Origin: an uncultured Phascolarctobacterium sp.
GTDB lineage: Bacteria; Bacillota; Negativicutes; Acidaminococcales; Acidaminococcaceae
Length of the DNA stretch: 64,000 bases
Assembly: GCA_947629685.1 (NCBI GenBank)
Contig: CANREP010000001.1
Location: forward strand, 1-64,000
Reading direction: 5' to 3'
Below are positions 16,802-25,634 of the stretch, one piece after another; the stretch's first letter is position 1; every line of letters begins with the position of its first letter. The position numbers were made by a program, and so were the translations under genes. The notes beneath the pieces were generated by a model. It worked only from the letters and a program-made list of their open reading frames with translations, did not search any database and had not been told where the DNA came from.

Positions 16802-17176
16802 TCACCCTTTCTGCGCCGGAATGATTTCCAGCCAGTAATTATCGGGATCGGCGATAAAGTAAATGCCCATGTCCTTGTTTTCGTACACTATGCAGCCCAT
16901 TGCTTTGTGCTTTTCATAGGCAGCGTCAAAATCTTCTACTACGAAAGCCAGGTGAAATTCGTTCTCGCCCAGGTTATACGGCTCCTTGCGGTCGCGCAGC
17001 CAGGTCAGCTCCAGCTGGTGGGGCGTCTTGCCGTCGGTGAGATATACCAGGACAAAACTGCCGTCAGCCGGCTCAAAACGGCGCGCTTCCTTAAGTCCCA
17101 GGGCTTCCTTATAAAAAGCCAGACTTTTCTCTAAATCCAATACGTTAAAATTATTATGTGCAAAAGTAAATTCCAT
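16802..17176 (-). CDS. gloA: Glyoxalase/VOC family protein, lactoylglutathione lyase-like
   Basis: A 124-residue single-domain VOC metalloenzyme. The family's ligand pattern is present: HNNFNVLDLEKSLAFYKEALG with His near residue 7, QLELT, FHLAFVVED with the second His, and LEIIP at the end. Such enzymes isomerise methylglyoxal-thiol adducts. Glutathione may be absent in this organism, so the thiol is unknown. The stop overlaps the start region of the 2-hydroxyacid dehydrogenase. A glyoxalase beside a hydroxyacid dehydrogenase suggests handling of 2-oxoaldehydes or hydroxyacids. Confidence 0.85.
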   Translation of the reverse strand: MEFTFAHNNFNVLDLEKSLAFYKEALGLKEARRFEPADGSFVLVYLTDGKTPHQLELTWLRDRKEPYNLGENEFHLAFVVEDFDAAYEKHKAMGCIVYENKDMGIYFIADPDNYWLEIIPAQKG

Positions 17177-17190
17177 GTTTTTTCCTCACT

Positions 17191-17706
17191 TTACAGATGA
17201 TTCCAGAATACCTGTCTGAACAGGATAAAAGCCAGCAGAATACCTGCCGCCAGTTTGCCGATCAGCGCCAGGAAACGTACCTTGGCCGCCTGCAGCGCCA
17301 GCGCCAGCGCATTTGCCTTTCTGCCGCTGTGCAGATATTCGTACAGGAACGCCGTCACGTAAGCGCCGGCTATGCCCCCGGCAAAAGAGCCCAATACGGG
17401 CAGCACCGCCGTACCTGCCAGCGTGCCGATAAAGCCGCCGATGCCGATTAGCAGCACGGCCAGCCAGGAAACTTTTTTTCTTTTGATGCCAAACAGCGAC
17501 ACGCAGAACTCCCAGCCCTCTCCCAGAGCGTAAATCAGCACAGCCGCCGCCAGCAGTCTGCTGTTGCCGAACATTGCCTCGTTATAGACGGCAAAGCCCA
17601 GGCTTGTAATCAGGATAAGTGTATTGCCCGGCAGATCAAATATCGTCAGCAAGGGGCCCAGGATAATCATGGTGCCGGCAATAAGCCTTTCCGCCAGATA
17701 GTCCAT
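17191..17706 (-). CDS. DUF456 family membrane protein
   Basis: A 171-residue protein with about four to five helices. The DUF456 pattern is visible: PGNTLILITSLGFAVYN near the N-terminus, LIGIGGFIGTLAG, then LPVLGSFAGGIAGAYVTAFLYEYL. Function unknown. ATG at 17706 follows GGAGGAGGATTTAGTG. It is the first gene of the minus-strand run that continues with gloA (14-bp gap). Confidence 0.82.
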   Translation of the reverse strand: MDYLAERLIAGTMIILGPLLTIFDLPGNTLILITSLGFAVYNEAMFGNSRLLAAAVLIYALGEGWEFCVSLFGIKRKKVSWLAVLLIGIGGFIGTLAGTAVLPVLGSFAGGIAGAYVTAFLYEYLHSGRKANALALALQAAKVRFLALIGKLAAGILLAFILFRQVFWNHL

Positions 17707-17806
17707 CACTAAATCCTCCTCCGGTTTTATTACGGATTATTATACCATAGAAAATATTTTTTAATCAGCACTTGTGTTAAAAGTATTCGAAAAACCTGTA
17801 AACTCG

Positions 17807-17835
17807 TTGTTTTACACTGCGCCTAATGTTACAAT
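17807..17835 (+). promoter_or_regulatory. Promoter of the MscS gene
   Basis: TTGTTT-17 nt-TACAAT on the plus strand, 27 bp before the start codon. Confidence 0.6.
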
Positions 17836-17862
17836 ATAAACAAAATCATCCCGGAGGTATTT

Positions 17863-18948
17863 ATGGAGAATATACTGCCAATACTCATGCCCTGGAGCAC
17901 CTCCATCGGCATCCTTTGTTTCTTTATCCTGCTGCGTTATCTTTACCGCCACTTTCTGTTCAACCTGCTGCACCGTTTTGCTCTGGCCAGTTCTTTTCCT
18001 TACGACGAACAGATCCTGGAAGCGTTTGAAAACCCTATTAACATAGTGCTGGTGGTCGGCGGCATCTACGGCGCGCTGATTTTTGCGCCCATCCCCCTGA
18101 TGAGCAGCACCCTGTTTATCGACCGCGTCCTGCGCAGTACCATCGTGCTGGCGTTCTTCTGGGGCTGCTACAACCTCAGCGACACTACGCACGGCATGAT
18201 GCTTGACCTGTTCACCCACATCGGCATCCGCACGGAAGAAGCCGTTTCCAACATCTTCTCTACAATTTTACGCATCATCATCGTAGTCCTGTGCTTCGTG
18301 ACTATCGCTAAGGAATGGAATTACGACATCAGCGGCTTTGTGGCATCCCTCGGTATCGGCTCGCTGGCTATCGCCTTTGCGGCTAAAGACGCGCTGGCCA
18401 ATGTTTTCGGCAGCCTGATCATCATTCTGGACAAGCCTTTCAAAATCGGCGACTGGATTACCGCCAACGGCATCGAAGGCACGGTCGAAAAAGTTTCTTT
18501 CCGCAGCACCTGCGTGCGTACTTTCCCGCAGGAGCTGGTCTATATCCCCAATTCACTGCTCTCCAATACGCCTATCACCAACTTCACCATGCGCCAGAAG
18601 CGCCGCGTAGACTTTATCCTGGGTCTTACCTACAGCACTACTGCCGCCCAGATGCAGGATGTCATCGCAGCCATCAAAAATTATCTCGGCAGCTGCGAAG
18701 ATATGCTCTATACTGACGACATCCGCGTCCACTTCATCGAATACGGCGACAGCAGCCTCAACGTGCGCGTAACTTTTTACGCCAAAACCGGCTCCCAGAA
18801 AGAATATCTGGATATCCTGCAGGAAATCAACCTGCAGCTGATGCAGATCATGGAAAAAGCCGGCGTAGGCTGCGCTTTCCCCAGTACCAGCGTCTACTTT
18901 GAAACGCCGCTGCAGCAGGTGCAGTCTTCCGAGCCGGCACAGAAATAA
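17863..18948 (+). CDS. mscS: MscS family mechanosensitive channel
   Basis: A 361-residue membrane channel that releases solutes on hypo-osmotic shock. Helices occupy about residues 10-30, 60-85, 90-110 and 140-160. The pore helix region is GFVASLGIGSLAIAFAAKDALANVFGSLIIILD, followed by the beta domain hallmark FKIGDWITANGIEGTVEKVSFRSTCVRTF. The C-terminal soluble domain is complete. CCGGAGG precedes the ATG. It is single-gene and divergent from the DUF456 operon. Confidence 0.94.
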   Translation: MENILPILMPWSTSIGILCFFILLRYLYRHFLFNLLHRFALASSFPYDEQILEAFENPINIVLVVGGIYGALIFAPIPLMSSTLFIDRVLRSTIVLAFFWGCYNLSDTTHGMMLDLFTHIGIRTEEAVSNIFSTILRIIIVVLCFVTIAKEWNYDISGFVASLGIGSLAIAFAAKDALANVFGSLIIILDKPFKIGDWITANGIEGTVEKVSFRSTCVRTFPQELVYIPNSLLSNTPITNFTMRQKRRVDFILGLTYSTTAAQMQDVIAAIKNYLGSCEDMLYTDDIRVHFIEYGDSSLNVRVTFYAKTGSQKEYLDILQEINLQLMQIMEKAGVGCAFPSTSVYFETPLQQVQSSEPAQK

Positions 18949-18974
18949 GCAGCTGCAATTATTTTTGCCGGTAA

Positions 18975-19003
18975 TAGACATATGTCAGAAACTCTGGTAT
19001 AAT
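18975..19003 (+). promoter_or_regulatory. Promoter of the thioredoxin unit
   Basis: TAGACA-17 nt-TATAAT with an extended -10 (TGGTATAAT), 51 bp upstream of the reductase gene. Confidence 0.7.
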
Positions 19004-19053
19004 GATTACAGGAAAATTATTATTATTTAGTAATACAAAAGGAGGCGGCCAGG

Positions 19054-19914
19054 ATGGCAGAACTCATCATCATCGGCGGCGGCCCGGCGGGCGTCTCGGC
19101 AGCTCTGTATGCTTTGCGGGCAGGGCTCAAGGTGCTGCTGCTGGAAAACGGGCCCGGCGCACTGGCACGGGCGCACCGCATCGAAAATTATTACGGAGTA
19201 TCAGCCCCGGGCACGGAACTTTACGCAGCAGGTCTATCGCAGGCAGCAGCGTTAGGAGCTGAAATACTCCATGAAGAAGTGCTGTCTTTAGATTACACAG
19301 GTAATTTTTCCGTCCAGACCGCTTCCAACACTTATACAGCGCCTGCCGTCGTCCTGGCTACCGGCACCAAGAACGTCACTGTCAAGCTTGAGGGACTGCA
19401 GCGTCTGGAGGGACGCGGCGTCAGCTACTGCGCCGTCTGCGACGGCTTTTTCTACCGCGGCAAAAAGGTTGCGGTACTGGGCAGCGGCGCTTACGCCCTG
19501 CACGAAGCGGACTATCTTAGGCATCTGGCAGGCAGCGTCACAATTTTGACTAACGGCGCGGACGTAGCGGCGGCTCAGGCTGCCGGTTTTACCGTTGATA
19601 ATCGTCCCCTGCAGTCTGTCGACGGCGAAGAAAAAGTCAGCGGCGTTACTTTCACTGACGGCGCAGCCCTGCCGCTGGACGGTTTCTTTATCGCCCTCGG
19701 CACCGCAGGCAGCAGCGATATGGCCCGCAAACTGGGCGCACTGCTCAACGGACGCTTTATCGCCATTGACGCCGACGGAGCCACCAACATCCCCGGCCTG
19801 TTCGCTGCCGGCGACTGTACCGGCGGTATGCTGCAGGTGGCCAAAGCCGTCCACGAAGGCGCGGCGGCAGGCAGCGCAGCTATCAAATACCTGCGTACAC
19901 TTAACAAACAATAA
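19054..19914 (+). CDS. trxB: Thioredoxin reductase-like flavoprotein
   Basis: FAD/NAD(P)H oxidoreductase with the redox pair CAVCD at about residue 129. The FAD motif GGGPAGVSAALYA is at the N-terminus and GLFAAGDCTGG near the C-terminus. At 286 residues it is about 25 shorter than classical TrxB. The second nucleotide motif is GSGAYALHEADYL, in place of the usual GxGxxAxxEA with arginines for NADPH. It may therefore use another donor, such as NADH or ferredoxin. AGGAGG precedes the ATG. It pairs with trxA 36 bp downstream, which makes thioredoxin its likely partner. Confidence 0.88.
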   Translation: MAELIIIGGGPAGVSAALYALRAGLKVLLLENGPGALARAHRIENYYGVSAPGTELYAAGLSQAAALGAEILHEEVLSLDYTGNFSVQTASNTYTAPAVVLATGTKNVTVKLEGLQRLEGRGVSYCAVCDGFFYRGKKVAVLGSGAYALHEADYLRHLAGSVTILTNGADVAAAQAAGFTVDNRPLQSVDGEEKVSGVTFTDGAALPLDGFFIALGTAGSSDMARKLGALLNGRFIAIDADGATNIPGLFAAGDCTGGMLQVAKAVHEGAAAGSAAIKYLRTLNKQ

Positions 19915-19950
19915 AATAAGTACAATTATATATTAAAGGAAGTGTTATTT

Positions 19951-20256
19951 ATGGCATTAGAAGTTAATACCAACGAATTCAAACAAGAAGTACTGGAAGC
20001 AGCTCAACCCGTCCTGGTAGATTTCTGGGCTCCCTGGTGCGGCCCCTGCCGTATGCAGGCCCCCATTTTGGAAGACTTCGCCAAGGAAAACAGCGGCGTG
20101 AAAGTCGTCAAAGTCAATGTAGACGATAACCCGGAACTGGCGGCGCATTTCAATATTATGAGCATCCCCAGCCTGCTGGTTTTCAAAAACGGCGTCAAGG
20201 TCAACCAGGCTATCGGCCTGCAAAGCAAAGCCGACCTGGCTGCGCTGGTAAAATAA
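19951..20256 (+). CDS. trxA: Thioredoxin
   Basis: A 101-residue thioredoxin with the active site WCGPC in FWAPWCGPCRMQAP, the cis-proline segment MSIPSLLVF and full family length. ATG at 19951 lies nine bases after AGGA; the track's GTG at 19942 overlaps that site. Co-transcribed with the reductase and ended by the terminator at 20270. Confidence 0.97.
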   Translation: MALEVNTNEFKQEVLEAAQPVLVDFWAPWCGPCRMQAPILEDFAKENSGVKVVKVNVDDNPELAAHFNIMSIPSLLVFKNGVKVNQAIGLQSKADLAALVK

Positions 20257-20269
20257 CCCCAGACAGATT

Positions 20270-20303
20270 AAAAGCGTGTTAACATATGTTAACACGCTTT
20301 TTT
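20270..20303. terminator. Convergent terminator between trxA and the NSS transporter
   Basis: AAAAGCGTGTTAAC / GTTAACACGCTTTT is a perfect inverted repeat with T-runs on both strands. Confidence 0.88.
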
Positions 20304-20335
20304 ATTGCACTTTTTACTTTCAAAATAATCAGTTA

Positions 20336-21664
20336 TCAGCCGATACCGCCATATACAAAGCCAAGAATCAGCACCAGCACCGTCAGCGGCACATAGATAT
20401 AGCGTCCGGCAATGCCGAAAGCGGCAGAGAGTTTGCCATGGCCGATTTCCAGCTCCTGTCTGATGCGTTCCCAGCCCAGTACATAATAAATAGAAACAGC
20501 GCCCAGCACCGCGCCGCAAGGCACGATGACTACGGAAACAAAATCCATCCAGCCGCCTACCTTTGGCTCCGCCTCGATAAAGACGCCCACAGCCAGGCTA
20601 AGTATGCAGCAGATAAGAACGGCAGTATTTCTGGCAATACCGAAATTTTTCTGCCAGCTTTCACTGACTGCTTCCAGCATATTGATTAAAGACGTGATGC
20701 CTGCAAAGAAAACGGACAGGAAGAAAAACACTGCAAAAAACTGTCCCATGGGCATCTGCTGGAAAACCGTTGGCAGCGTCAGGAAGATCAGCGACGGCCC
20801 CCTGTCCGCGCCGATGCCGAAAGAAAACACCGCCGGCATAATCGCAAGTCCCGAAAGCATGGCCGCAAGGGTATCAAAGCAGGCGGTACGCAAGGATGCT
20901 TTCGGAATATCCACATCCTTATCCAGATACGCTCCGTAAACAATCATCCCGGAGCCGGTAATAGACAACGAGAAGAACGCCTGCCCCATTGCCATGACCC
21001 AGGTATCGGCACGCATCAGCATATCCCAGTCGGGCACAAAGAGGAATTCATAACCCTTGCCGCTGCCCGGCAGGAAGAACACCCACACCGCCAGGAATAA
21101 AAAGAGCAGGAAAAAGAGCGGCATCAGAACCTTGCTGACTTTCTCAATCCCTTTGATGATACCCATTAAGAGTACCGCGCCGGTAATGGCGATAACCAGC
21201 ACATGCCAGAGCAGGCTGCCGTATTCGCCGCTGGCCGCCGCAAAATATACTGCCGGGTCGGCTGTCAGCAGCTCGCCGCTGATTGAGCCCCACAGGCTGC
21301 GCAGGATCCAGCCGAGGATGATGGCATACCCGATAGCCAGCCCCAGACTGCCCAGAAGCGGAATCCAGCCCAGCGACTTACCCAGCCTGCCCAGACCGCG
21401 CCCGGCAAAACAATACTTATACGAGCCAAGCGTGCCGGTGCGAGCCAGACGGCCTATGGCAAACTCGGCGGAAAGGCCCACCCAGCCGAACAAAAACACA
21501 AAAAAGAGATAGGGAATTAAAAAAGCCGCTCCCCCATATTCGCCCAGACGATAGGGAAACAGCCAGATATTACCCAGCCCTACTGCCGAACCTACACAAG
21601 CAATGATGAAACCAAAAGAAGAAGTAAAGCTTCCGTTCTGATTACCTTCCTGAAATTTTTTCAT
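20336..21664 (-). CDS. Sodium-dependent transporter, NSS (SNF) family
   Basis: A 442-residue membrane protein with about 11 helices. The family hallmark in helix 1, GSAVGLGNIWLFPYRLGEYGGAAF, carries the sodium and substrate-binding residues. The later GSGMIVYGAYLDKDVDIP and VFFAGITSLINMLEA match the bacterial 11-TM branch. These symporters import amino acids with sodium. Beside the serine operon it could import serine or a related amino acid, but substrate residues cannot be read reliably. It is transcribed away from the serine operon. Confidence 0.92.
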   Translation of the reverse strand: MKKFQEGNQNGSFTSSFGFIIACVGSAVGLGNIWLFPYRLGEYGGAAFLIPYLFFVFLFGWVGLSAEFAIGRLARTGTLGSYKYCFAGRGLGRLGKSLGWIPLLGSLGLAIGYAIILGWILRSLWGSISGELLTADPAVYFAAASGEYGSLLWHVLVIAITGAVLLMGIIKGIEKVSKVLMPLFFLLFLFLAVWVFFLPGSGKGYEFLFVPDWDMLMRADTWVMAMGQAFFSLSITGSGMIVYGAYLDKDVDIPKASLRTACFDTLAAMLSGLAIMPAVFSFGIGADRGPSLIFLTLPTVFQQMPMGQFFAVFFFLSVFFAGITSLINMLEAVSESWQKNFGIARNTAVLICCILSLAVGVFIEAEPKVGGWMDFVSVVIVPCGAVLGAVSIYYVLGWERIRQELEIGHGKLSAAFGIAGRYIYVPLTVLVLILGFVYGGIG

Positions 21665-21858
21665 GATAACTTCCTTTCTACCCTGCGGCCCTGCCGCGCT
21701 TCAAGCGATGCCATGCATCGCACATACATCATTACCATAACAGTTTTTCCTCTCTCTGGCAAGCAAAAAATCTGAAAATTATTATTTTTTATTTTATGTA
21801 ATATTCCGTACACAATTTGCCATTTTACTCTTGCTGACATGACTTTTATTTTTTTTGC

Positions 21859-21886
21859 TTGACTGTCTGTAAATTAGTGATATAAT
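21859..21886 (+). promoter_or_regulatory. Promoter of the serine operon
   Basis: TTGACT-16 nt-TATAAT is a near-consensus sigma-70 promoter that places the start near 21893, just before the T-box leader. The 21665-21858 stretch before it shows only AT-rich DNA and the 5' region of the transporter. Confidence 0.82.
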
Positions 21887-21892
21887 TTTTTA

Positions 21893-22205
21893 CAATCAAT
21901 TTTATAAAGCAACGCTATGATAAAGAAGCAGTCTGCTCAGCTTTCAGAAAGCTGCCGGTCGATGCAAGGCAGCAGCAAGGCAAAACTGTTCCGCTTTGGA
22001 GCGGCAAATGATGAATTTGACGGTCTCGCCCGATACAGCGAACTAAAGATGGCCGTAGGCAATTTGGGTGGCAACGCGGGAAAGGTTCTCGTCCCATTGG
22101 GGATGGAGAGCTTATTTTTTTACCCTGCGCGCCTTGCTGCAGCCGAATTTGGGTGGCACCGCGAGAAGAGAAGCTCGTCCCAAGGGACAGCTTCTCTATT
22201 TTTAT
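21893..22205 (+). promoter_or_regulatory. Serine T-box leader with two antiterminator/terminator modules
   Basis: Stem I can be drawn from CGCT (about 21912) to AGCG (about 22001), with a distal GCTGCC/GGCAGC helix capped by GGTCGATGCAA. CAGT pairs with ACTG, leaving the specifier-side loop TTCCGCTTTGG, which contains TCC (Ser). T-box 1 (22061-22079, GGGTGGCAACGCGG) is followed by a terminator at 22084-22113 and a 7-T tail. T-box 2 (22146-22164, GGGTGGCACCGCG) is followed by a terminator at 22167-22197 and ATTTTTA. Both carry TGGC, complementary to the GCCA end of tRNA-Ser. Only 24 nt separate the first T-run from T-box 2, so there is no second Stem I. Confidence 0.93.
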
Positions 22206-22224
22206 TGTTAAAGGAGATTTACCC

Positions 22225-23301
22225 ATGACCAGAGCCTATAATTTCAACGCCGGGCCCTCCGCCATGCCGCTTGAAGTACTGCAGGAGGCGCAGGCAGAAT
22301 TTACCGATTACAAACACACCGGGATGAGCATTATCGAAATCAGCCACCGCAGCGCCGAATACGCCGCGCTGCATCAGGAAACAAAGGACCTGCTGCGCGA
22401 GCTGATGGAGATTCCCGACGATTATGAAATCATGTTTATCCAGGGCGGCGGCAGCACCCAGTTCCTTATGACCGCAGCCAACTTCCTTACCGGCGGCGGC
22501 AAAGCTGCCTACGTCAATACGGGCGTGTGGGCGAAAAAAGCCATGGCGGAAGCCAAATACTTCGGCGAAGCTTACGAAGCAGCAAGCAGCGCTGACCGCA
22601 ACCACTGCTATATCCCGCAGGAATTTACTATCCATGATAACACCTGTTACGTGCATCTGACAGCCAACAACACCATCTACGGTACAGAGTATCCTGCTTT
22701 TCCAAAATTTGACGTGCCGGTAATCTGTGATATGTCCAGCGACATCCTGTCCCGACCCGTCAACGTGGCAGACTTTGACCTTATCTATGCAGGAGCGCAG
22801 AAAAACCTCGGCCCTGCCGGCGTAGTCATCGTTATCGCCAAAAAAGCTTTTCTGGCCAAAGCAAGGCAGAATCTGCCCACCATGCTGAAATACAGCACCT
22901 TTGCCGAAAACGATTCCCTGTACAACACGCCCCCGGTATTCTGCATCTATATGGTCAACAAGACCCTGCACTGGATTAAAAACCAGGGCGGCGTCGCTGC
23001 CGTAGCTGCCAATAACGCAGCCAAGGCACAGGTTATCTACGACGCTATCGACGGCAGCAACGGCTTCTATATCGGCCATGCCGACAAAGAATACCGCAGC
23101 AGGATGAACATTACCTTTAACCTGGCAGATAAAGAGCTGGAAAAAGACTTCGTCGCTCAGGCTAAAGCCGCAGGCTTTATCGGTGTCGGCGGTCATCGTC
23201 TGGTCGGCGGCTGCCGCGCTTCCGCCTATAACGCCGTACCTATGGAAGCATGTACCGCTTTGGCAGAATTTATGCACAGTTACCAAAAACAACATCAATA
23301 A
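22225..23301 (+). CDS. serC: Phosphoserine aminotransferase SerC
   Basis: PLP enzyme that transfers an amino group from glutamate to 3-phosphohydroxypyruvate in serine synthesis. It has 358 residues, starts NFNAGPSAMPLEVLQ, and carries MFIQGGGSTQF and the PLP lysine in AGAQKNLGPAG. The correct start is ATG 22225 behind AAAGGAG; the track's 24 extra residues come from the T-box terminator. It is the first gene of serC-serA-histidine phosphatase and is controlled by uncharged tRNA-Ser through the leader. Confidence 0.98.
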   Translation: MTRAYNFNAGPSAMPLEVLQEAQAEFTDYKHTGMSIIEISHRSAEYAALHQETKDLLRELMEIPDDYEIMFIQGGGSTQFLMTAANFLTGGGKAAYVNTGVWAKKAMAEAKYFGEAYEAASSADRNHCYIPQEFTIHDNTCYVHLTANNTIYGTEYPAFPKFDVPVICDMSSDILSRPVNVADFDLIYAGAQKNLGPAGVVIVIAKKAFLAKARQNLPTMLKYSTFAENDSLYNTPPVFCIYMVNKTLHWIKNQGGVAAVAANNAAKAQVIYDAIDGSNGFYIGHADKEYRSRMNITFNLADKELEKDFVAQAKAAGFIGVGGHRLVGGCRASAYNAVPMEACTALAEFMHSYQKQHQ

Positions 23302-23335
23302 ATAAAGCATCAACACGAAAACGGAGGAAGAAATT

Positions 23336-24928
23336 ATGACCATGAAAATATTAGTAAGCGACGATGTAAGCGAGAAAGGCGTAGCATTGCTGCGCCAGCA
23401 TTTTGACGTAGATGTAAAAACCAACATGCCCCCCGCAGAGCTGAAAGCCTGCATCGGCCAGTATGACGGACTTGTTACCCGCAGCCAGACCCAGGTTACC
23501 AAAGACATTATCGAAGCGGCTACCAACCTCAAGGTTATCGGCCGCGCCGGCGTCGGCGTCGACAACATCGACATCCCGGCGGCAACTGCCCGCGGCATCA
23601 TGGTACTGAACGCTCCCGAAGGCAACACCATGGCCGCTACCGAGCACACTATCGCCATGATGATGGCCATGACCAGACATATCCCCCAAGCACACGCTTC
23701 CATCCAGGCCGGCAAATGGGACAGAAAAAGCTTTGACGGCATCCAGGTACAGGGCAAGACTCTGGGCATCATCGGCGTGGGCCGTATCGGCAGCCGCGTA
23801 GCCAAACGTATGCAGGCTATGGAAATGACCACTATCGGCTACGACCCCTATATCACTGAAGAACGCGCTCATCAGGTAGGCGTAGAGCTGGTTGACCTGG
23901 ATACCCTGCTGGAACGCTCCGATTATATTACCATCCACACCCCGCTGACCAAGGAAACGGAAAAAATGCTCAACGCTGAAACCATCGCCAAGATGAAAGA
24001 CGGAGTGCGTATCGTCAACTGCGCCCGCGGCGGCTGCGTAGATACCCAGGCGCTGGCTGACGCCCTCAAGAGCGGCAAAGTGGCAGGCGCTGCCATCGAC
24101 GTTTATCCAGAAGAACCTCTGACCGCGGAAAACAATCCTTTCCTGGGCATGTTCAACGTAGTGCAGACCCCGCATCTGGGCGCTTCCACCATTGAAGCGC
24201 AAATCGGCGTCGCTGTAGACGTAGCTTACGGCGTTATCGACGCCCTGCAGGGCAAACCGGTTATGACCGCTGTCAATATGGCTCCCATTCCCAAGAGCGT
24301 GGCCGCAGTAATCCAGCCTTATTTCGGGCTGGCAGAACGCATGGGCACTATCGGCATTTACCTGACCGAAGGCCCCGTCCAGGAAGTCGAGGTCGAATAC
24401 ACCGGCATCCTGGCAGAAACCGAAACCCAGGCGCTGACCACAGCGTTTCTCAAAGGCTTGCTGAATCCCATCCTGCAGGACAGCGTCAACTTTGTCAACG
24501 CCCCCGGCATCGCTAAAAAACGTCACCTGAATGTTAAGGAAAGCAAATCTCATAGACCCGGCTATTTCACCACTGCCATCACCGTCAAGATTACTACCAA
24601 TAAAGCAACTCATAAACTGGTAGGCACCCTCTTTGACGGCAAAGAGCCCAAGATTGTCGAAATCGACCAGTACAAAGTAGACTTCAAGCCCGAAGGCTAC
24701 CTGCTGCTGGCTCCTCACGCCAATAAGCCCAACATGATCGGCCAGATGGCTACCATCCTCGGCAACGCCGGCATCAACATCAACGGGATGCAGGTTGGCA
24801 GCACTCCGGTGAAAGATACCAATATCATGGCCATCGCTGTCGGCAACGATATCCCCAACGACATCATGCTGCAGCTGCGCGGCGTAGAAGGCATCCTGGA
24901 CGTAAAACTCATTAACTGTGAGGGCTGA
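23336..24928 (+). CDS. serA: D-3-phosphoglycerate dehydrogenase SerA
   Basis: First enzyme of serine synthesis, oxidising 3-phosphoglycerate with NAD. The 530-residue long form has a catalytic N-terminal half: GRIGSRVAKR, NCARGGCVD, the acid in IDVYPEEP and the His in TPHLGAST. An intervening ASB-like domain follows, then a C-terminal ACT domain (PNMIGQMATILGNAGINI) for serine feedback. GGAGGAAG precedes the ATG. Large antisense ORFs in the track over serC/serA are shadows. Confidence 0.98.
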   Translation: MTMKILVSDDVSEKGVALLRQHFDVDVKTNMPPAELKACIGQYDGLVTRSQTQVTKDIIEAATNLKVIGRAGVGVDNIDIPAATARGIMVLNAPEGNTMAATEHTIAMMMAMTRHIPQAHASIQAGKWDRKSFDGIQVQGKTLGIIGVGRIGSRVAKRMQAMEMTTIGYDPYITEERAHQVGVELVDLDTLLERSDYITIHTPLTKETEKMLNAETIAKMKDGVRIVNCARGGCVDTQALADALKSGKVAGAAIDVYPEEPLTAENNPFLGMFNVVQTPHLGASTIEAQIGVAVDVAYGVIDALQGKPVMTAVNMAPIPKSVAAVIQPYFGLAERMGTIGIYLTEGPVQEVEVEYTGILAETETQALTTAFLKGLLNPILQDSVNFVNAPGIAKKRHLNVKESKSHRPGYFTTAITVKITTNKATHKLVGTLFDGKEPKIVEIDQYKVDFKPEGYLLLAPHANKPNMIGQMATILGNAGININGMQVGSTPVKDTNIMAIAVGNDIPNDIMLQLRGVEGILDVKLINCEG

Positions 24929-24929
24929 T

Positions 24930-25570
24930 ATGGTTAGAATAATCCTGATACGACACGGTGAAACCACCTGGAACATCGAAGGACGCTACCAGGGACAGGA
25001 AGATACCCCGCTCAGCCCTCGCGGTCTGGAGCAGGGACAACTGCTGGCGCAGGGACTGAAAAACGTGCCGCTGGATGTCTGGTAAGCCCGCTGCAGCGCT
25101 CTTACCAGACCTGTAAATTCTGCGCCGACTTGCATCAGCTGCCTGTAGCAACGGACGCACGGCTGACTGAAATCAACCACGGCGACTGGGAGGGCGTGCT
25201 GGCGCCAGATATTGCCGCCCGCTACCCGCAAGAATTTGAGCAGTGGCATACTGCGCCCCATCTGGTACAGATGCCCGGCAAGGGCGGTGAATGTCTGGAA
25301 GATGTGCGCCGCCGCGTGCGTGCCGCCTTTGACGAGTACGCGCAGAAATATGACGGCAAGACGGTACTGGTAGCAGCCCATGACGCTGTCAACAAGGCTA
25401 TCATCTGCGATTTGCTGGGACTGGGCATGGAACATTTCTGGCAGATTAAACAGGACAACACCTGCATCAATGTCATGGAATACAACGAGGGCACCTGGCG
25501 TCTCGTCCTGTTAAATTCCGTCAACCACATGGGCTTTTTGTTCAGCGGCATCGAGCAGGCCGGATTATAA
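24930..25570 (+). pseudogene. Histidine phosphatase family gene with a frameshift (possible phosphoserine phosphatase)
   Basis: The ATG lies one base after the serA stop and opens with MVRIILIRHGETTWN, the RHG phosphohistidine motif of the GpmB/PhoE family. After VPLDV the frame hits TAA at 25083. From about 25082 the family continues in another frame as VSPLQRSYQT, INHGDWEG, and finally VLVAAHDAVNKAI with the second catalytic His. One missing base near 25079 explains this, and the repaired product would be about 213 residues. Some enzymes of this family act as phosphoserine phosphatase, which would complete the serine pathway here. It is either a true mutation or a sequencing/assembly error. 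The track's ORF at 25130 is only the downstream part. Confidence 0.85.
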
Positions 25571-25583
25571 GCTATAGACATAA

Positions 25584-25620
25584 GAAAAAGAGGTTCAGTT
25601 ATTACTGAACCTCTTTTTTC
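25584..25620. terminator. Terminator after the serine operon
   Basis: AAAAAGAGGTTCAG / CTGAACCTCTTTTTT with a 6-nt loop; it also suits the convergent minus-strand gene. Confidence 0.88.
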
Positions 25621-25634
25621 TTGCATTTTTCGCT

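Noticed and set aside
20276-21512. Plus-strand ORFs opposite the NSS transporter
   Set aside because: Shadow frames; the minus strand carries a full-length transporter with family motifs.
22219-24976. Very long antisense ORFs (537 and 541 residues) opposite serC and serA
   Set aside because: They are open because of codon bias in serC/serA, have repetitive unlikely composition, span gene borders and lack ribosome sites.
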